8,183 nucleotides of DNA from Candidatus Omnitrophota bacterium (lineage in GTDB: Bacteria > Omnitrophota > Gorgyraeia > Pluralincolimonadales > Pluralincolimonadaceae), in NCBI GenBank assembly GCA_028715315.1, contig JAQUSA010000035.1:1-8183 (forward strand). The letters run 5' to 3'. Position 1 is the stretch's first letter, and every line of letters begins with the position of its first letter. This document shows, piece by piece, positions 5,537-8,183 of the stretch. A program made the position numbers and the translations under genes. The notes beneath the pieces were generated by a model. That model searched no databases. It saw only the letters and a program-made list of their open reading frames with translations, and was not told the origin of the DNA.

Positions 5537-6441
5537 TGTCACTTCTGGTCGTAGGCTCAATAGCTCTTGATTCTGTCAAGACCCCTTTCGGCAAGGCGGA
5601 AGAGGCCCTCGGAGGGTCTGCGGTATATTTTTCCTGCGCGGCGACGTTCTTCAATTCGGCAAGGCTGGTCGGCGTGGTCGGCGCCGATTTCCCGAAGAAG
5701 TATATAAAACTTCTCGATAAAAGGGGAGTCGATACGAGGGGCCTGAAGGTCGACGGAGGCAGGACTTTCAGGTGGAAGGGCGAATACGATTACGACCTGA
5801 ATACGGCGCATACGATATACACCCATCTCAACGCCTTCGCGGATTTCAAACCGGAGATACCCGCGGAATACCGGGATTCGGAGAACGTCTTCCTCGCGAA
5901 TATAGACCCGTCCCTGCAGCTCGATGTGCTGAAGCAGATAAGGGACCCGAGGCTCATCGCATGCGATACGATGAATTACTGGATAGAGAATAAACCGAAG
6001 CAGCTGAAGCACCTGCTGAAGCATGTTGATATATTCTTCGCGAACGACAAGGAAGCCAGGGAATTTTCCGGCGAACATAACCTGCTCAAGGCGGCAAGAT
6101 ATATATTCTCTTGCGGCCCGAAAATTGCTATAATAAAGAAAGGTGAGCATGGCGTTCTTTGTGTATCCAAAGGATTTATCTTCTCTTATCCCGCATATAT
6201 CCTTGAAGACCCGTTCGATCCGACCGGAGCGGGAGATACGTTCGCGGGAGGTTTTATGGGCTATATGAGCAAGGCCCGGCGCGTGAATGAGGCGGAGTTG
6301 CGCAAGGCCTGCGCTTTCGGGACGATACTTGCGTCATATACGGTCGAGGATTTCAGCGTCAACAGGCTTTTGCGTTTGAGGAATAAGGATATCAAGGAAA
6401 GATTCGCAAAGTTTCGGAGACTTATGCATCTTTCCGGTTAG
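5536..6441 (+). CDS. PfkB/ribokinase-family kinase, substrate unknown
   Basis: A 301-residue cytosolic kinase of the PfkB (ribokinase) family, which transfers the ATP gamma-phosphate to a sugar, nucleoside or similar hydroxyl. The N-terminus SLLVVGSIALD is the first strand of the fold. EALGGSAVYFSCAA at 23-36 is the substrate-binding glycine region, NDKEA at 170-174 and KKGEHG at 201-206 are the usual internal motifs, and DPTGAGDTFAGGF at 228-240 is the anion hole with catalytic Asp234. The sequence lacks features that would name a substrate; nucleoside and various sugar kinases share this pattern. The ATG overlaps the thiC stop (TAATG), and GGAGG lies 13 bases upstream, so it is probably in the thiamine operon. 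The frame is open back to 5395, but that part lies inside thiC and is not PfkB-like. A role in thiamine or heptose metabolism is possible only by neighbourhood. Confidence 0.85.
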   Translation: MSLLVVGSIALDSVKTPFGKAEEALGGSAVYFSCAATFFNSARLVGVVGADFPKKYIKLLDKRGVDTRGLKVDGGRTFRWKGEYDYDLNTAHTIYTHLNAFADFKPEIPAEYRDSENVFLANIDPSLQLDVLKQIRDPRLIACDTMNYWIENKPKQLKHLLKHVDIFFANDKEAREFSGEHNLLKAARYIFSCGPKIAIIKKGEHGVLCVSKGFIFSYPAYILEDPFDPTGAGDTFAGGFMGYMSKARRVNEAELRKACAFGTILASYTVEDFSVNRLLRLRNKDIKERFAKFRRLMHLSG

Positions 6442-6456
6442 GGATAACGGGATCTT

Positions 6457-6532
6457 GCGGGTGTAGTTCAGTTGGTAGAACGTCAGCTTCCCAAGCTGAA
6501 TATCGCGGGTTCGAGTCCCGTCACCCGCTCCA
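6457..6532 (+). tRNA. tRNA-Gly, anticodon CCC, CCA encoded
   Basis: A complete 76-base cloverleaf. The acceptor arms GCGGGTG (6457-6463) and CACCCGC (6522-6528) pair fully, followed by discriminator T and an encoded CCA (6530-6532). The D-stem is GTTC/GAAC. The anticodon stem TCAGC/GCTGA encloses the loop TTCCCAA, giving anticodon CCC, which reads glycine GGG codons. A 5-base variable loop and a T-arm with GCGGG/CCCGT (one G-U pair) around TTCGAGT complete it. It sits 15 bases after the PfkB-kinase stop and 11 bases before the lipoprotein start, so it is probably cut out of a longer transcript. No terminator is visible on either side. Confidence 0.97.
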
Positions 6533-6543
6533 TTTTATCAAAG

Positions 6544-7233
6544 ATGCCATATAAAAAAACCGTATTCGCGTTTTTCCTTGCCGTAGTTGTCGCAGGTTGC
6601 GCAGGCGCACCCGTGACAAAGGCCCCGAAGGTGGAAGAATCCCCGCCAAAGGCAGCCGGAGGAGTTTACCATAAAGTCGCAAAAGGCGAGACGCTCTGGC
6701 GTATTGCTAAAAATTACGGCGTGGAGATCAGGAGCATAGTCGAAGCCAACCGCCTTTCCGATGCCGAGGAGATAAAGGCCGGGCAGGTTATAATAATACC
6801 CAAGAAACCCGCAGGACGGACAGAAGAGATTCCTGTGCTTTCCGCGGCTTCATTTCCGCACGAAGGTTTTATATGGCCGGTCAAGGGCAATGTCATCACG
6901 GCATACGGCGAAAAGAAGGGCACGGTCCCCAATAAAGGAATAGATATCAACGCTAAGGAGGGTGCTGTCGTTGAGGCGTCGCGCAGCGGCAGGGTCATCT
7001 TCTGCGAGGAAAAGGTAAGGGGTTTCGGCAAGACCGTCATAATTGACCACGGCGACGGCATGCAGACCGTATATTCCCATAATTCCGAGATCCTCGTAAA
7101 GACCGGCCAGGATGTGAGGCGGTCGGAGGCGATAGCCAAGGTCGGTTCGGGGGGCAGGGGCAATTCCGCATACCTGCATTTCGAGATCAGGAATAAGCAT
7201 AAACCGCAGAACCCTTTGCACTATTTACAATAA
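6544..7233 (+). CDS. nlpD: NlpD-like lipoprotein with LysM and degenerate LytM domain (murein hydrolase activator)
   Basis: A 229-residue exported lipoprotein. The signal peptide (1-18) has a basic start, a hydrophobic core and the lipobox VAGC with lipidated Cys19. A Pro/Lys-rich linker (20-40) leads to a LysM peptidoglycan-binding domain (about 41-86, YHKVAKGETLWRIA to KAGQVIIIP). A LytM/M23 fold follows (about 107-227, FIWPVKGNVITAYG to HFEIRNKHKPQNPLHYL). The zinc site is broken: Asn130 replaces the first His of HxxxD, and Tyr210 replaces the first His of HxH. E. coli NlpD has the same kind of losses (NKGIDIA, LHFEIR). NlpD activates the amidase AmiC during septal peptidoglycan splitting, so an activator role is more likely than peptidase activity. 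The frame is open upstream to 6472, but that stretch is the tRNA; the signal peptide begins at ATG 6544. There is only weak AAAG ahead of it. Confidence 0.9.
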   Translation: MPYKKTVFAFFLAVVVAGCAGAPVTKAPKVEESPPKAAGGVYHKVAKGETLWRIAKNYGVEIRSIVEANRLSDAEEIKAGQVIIIPKKPAGRTEEIPVLSAASFPHEGFIWPVKGNVITAYGEKKGTVPNKGIDINAKEGAVVEASRSGRVIFCEEKVRGFGKTVIIDHGDGMQTVYSHNSEILVKTGQDVRRSEAIAKVGSGGRGNSAYLHFEIRNKHKPQNPLHYLQ

Positions 7234-7238
7234 AGTTT

Positions 7239-7242
7239 AGGA
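7239..7242 (+). promoter_or_regulatory. Shine-Dalgarno site for the ATPase gene
   Basis: AGGA lies 9 bases before the ATG at 7252, in the 18-base gap after nlpD. It is modest but well placed, and it supports that start. Confidence 0.45.
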
Positions 7243-7251
7243 TACAAGATA

Positions 7252-8183
7252 ATGCTGCTTGATCCCGCGATAGGAAATAATTTTTACGGCAGGAGCGACA
7301 TACTGGCCCTGCTCCGGAAAAGGGCGGACGGCCTCCGTTCGGGATACCGCCAGAACGTCGCGGTCATAGGGCCGGCATATTGCGGCAAGACCTCCCTGAT
7401 CTACCGTTTTACCTCCTTCCTGAACTCAAAGGACCTGGTCCCGGTATATATCGAAGTGAAAGATAAGGGACTGCCTTCATTTGCGGAAAAATTCGCGTCC
7501 ACGCTGCTTTACAGGTATCTCGACCGGACTGACAAGGTCTCAAGGACGGCAAAGGCAGTCAATGCGGTCGAGCTTCTCGCAAAGTCGGGAAAGGGCGTAA
7601 AGGCATTCAGGGCAGCCCTGGAGCTTCCCGCGATAGCTTTCGCGGAGACGGGCCTGAAGCCGGTGGTCATGATCGACGAGTTCGATAAGCTGGACGGTTT
7701 GGGCATACAGGATATCTTTGCCGAGCTCGGTAAATACATAATGGTCCAGAAGGACACTATGTATATCGTCACCTCGTCGCGTATAAAGCAGGCGAGGGAG
7801 ATACTGTCGGAAAAGCTATCGCTGCTATTCGGTAATTTTGAGGTATGCGAGCTCGGGACGTTCGATATAAATGAGGCGTGCGGGTTCATAGATTCCAGGC
7901 TATCGAGCAGGAAACTGCCTCCGGAATTGCGGGAGTTCGTGGCATCCTTCACCGACGGGCACCCGTTCTACATGGATTCGGTGCTGTTGAGCATGGAGAA
8001 GCGCGCGGGTAACCTCGCGGCAAGCTGCCATAAGGACGAACTGGTAAATACGTTCACCGAGACGCTGTTCGACTCGAAGGGAATATTGAACCAGCATTTT
8101 TCCGTAGTTATAACGGAATTCGAGGACCTTGACAGGCGCATGACATCCGTGCTGCTCGCCCTTTCGAGCGGCGCGAAAAAACT
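7252..8183 (+). CDS. P-loop ATPase of the AAA/ATPase_2-like type (3' end beyond the window)
   Basis: An open frame runs from ATG 7252 to the window end without a stop, giving 310 visible residues. FYGRSDILALL at 11-21 resembles the F-x-GR-x-x-x-L entry motif of the ATPase_2/STAND-like group. Walker A is GPAYCGKT at 40-47, and Walker B is PVVMIDEFDKL at 137-147 with Asp142 and Glu143. TMYIVTSSR at 169-177 looks like a sensor-1 strand. A helical region after about residue 205 (FDINEACGFIDSRL, then DGHPFYMDSVLLSM) resembles the lid and helical part of this family. No signal peptide or membrane segment is visible. Proteins of this type often combine an ATPase with a variable C-terminal domain that decides function, and that part is missing here. 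It follows nlpD by 18 bases on the same strand. The function is unknown; ATP binding is well supported, the exact family less so. Confidence 0.8.
   Translation, partial: MLLDPAIGNNFYGRSDILALLRKRADGLRSGYRQNVAVIGPAYCGKTSLIYRFTSFLNSKDLVPVYIEVKDKGLPSFAEKFASTLLYRYLDRTDKVSRTAKAVNAVELLAKSGKGVKAFRAALELPAIAFAETGLKPVVMIDEFDKLDGLGIQDIFAELGKYIMVQKDTMYIVTSSRIKQAREILSEKLSLLFGNFEVCELGTFDINEACGFIDSRLSSRKLPPELREFVASFTDGHPFYMDSVLLSMEKRAGNLAASCHKDELVNTFTETLFDSKGILNQHFSVVITEFEDLDRRMTSVLLALSSGAKK

Noticed and set aside
6129..6134. TATAAT hexamer inside the PfkB kinase gene, considered as a promoter for the tRNA and nlpD
   Set aside because: The position 17 bases upstream is TTCTCT, a poor -35, and the better-looking TTGCGG is only 12 bases away. 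It encodes ordinary kinase residues, so I do not call a promoter.
5536..6441. PfkB kinase as the missing heptose-7-phosphate kinase (HldE N-terminal domain/RfaE1)
   Set aside because: HldE-type kinases share the PfkB fold but have their own N-terminal signatures around the substrate loop, which I do not see here. The gene also adjoins thiC rather than gmhA/rfaE2.
6457..6532. tRNA-Gly 3' end as an integration (att) site
   Set aside because: There is no integrase, no repeat of the tRNA 3' end within the window and no change in base or codon style across the tRNA.
6472..6543. Upstream in-frame extension of nlpD through the tRNA
   Set aside because: These bases form the tRNA-Gly cloverleaf. The signal peptide with lipobox begins at ATG 6544.
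1..8183. CRISPR arrays, insertion sequences or inverted-repeat elements
   Set aside because: No regularly spaced repeats, transposase motifs or terminal inverted repeats were seen; nearly all the DNA is accounted for by housekeeping-type genes.

Overview
The window is 8.2 kb of densely packed, entirely plus-strand bacterial DNA. It holds eleven protein genes and one tRNA, with no intergenic gap longer than about 25 bases. G+C is moderate (just above half by eye), and Ile ATA and Arg AGG codons are used heavily throughout. Heptose-precursor genes and an NlpD-like lipoprotein point to a diderm (Gram-negative-type) bacterium. A PPi-type phosphofructokinase, a stand-alone ThiD2 and an Asp23-family membrane protein next to accC suggest an uncultured or deep-branching lineage rather than a proteobacterium. 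An Omnitrophota-like genome is my best guess, but this is inference from gene content and codon style only.

Layout: (1) 1-1084, the 3' end of accC (biotin carboxylase), overlapping by 4 bases an AmaP-like two-helix membrane protein with an Asp23/DUF322 domain. (2) 1109-2137, a 6-phosphofructokinase with Asp104 and Lys124, the PPi-type pattern. (3) 2146-3217, gmhA and rfaE2, two steps of ADP-heptose synthesis for lipopolysaccharide core or other surface glycans. (4) 3214-5536, thiD2, thiE and thiC, covering formation and activation of the pyrimidine half of thiamine and its coupling to the thiazole. (5) 5536-6441, a PfkB-family kinase of unknown substrate whose start overlaps the thiC stop. 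(6) 6457-6532, tRNA-Gly(CCC) with encoded CCA. (7) 6544-7233, an NlpD-like lipoprotein with LysM and a catalytically degenerate LytM domain. (8) 7252 to the window end, the N-terminal 310 residues of a P-loop ATPase, cut by the window edge.

Stop/start overlaps (ATGA, TAATG) and very short gaps suggest one or two long transcripts in which fatty-acid precursor synthesis, glycolysis, surface-sugar precursors and thiamine synthesis are made together. I see no riboswitch, terminator hairpin or convincing promoter. The thiamine genes therefore have no local TPP control that I can detect. The thiazole branch (thiG/S/H or equivalent) and the heptose kinase, phosphatase and epimerase are absent and must lie elsewhere, if present.

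I found no mobile element, CRISPR array or obvious new defence system. The points most worth following are the predicted phosphoryl donor of the phosphofructokinase, the orphan PfkB kinase behind thiC, the Asp23-type protein beside accC in an apparent diderm, the ThiD2-based thiamine route, and the unassigned ATPase at the right edge.
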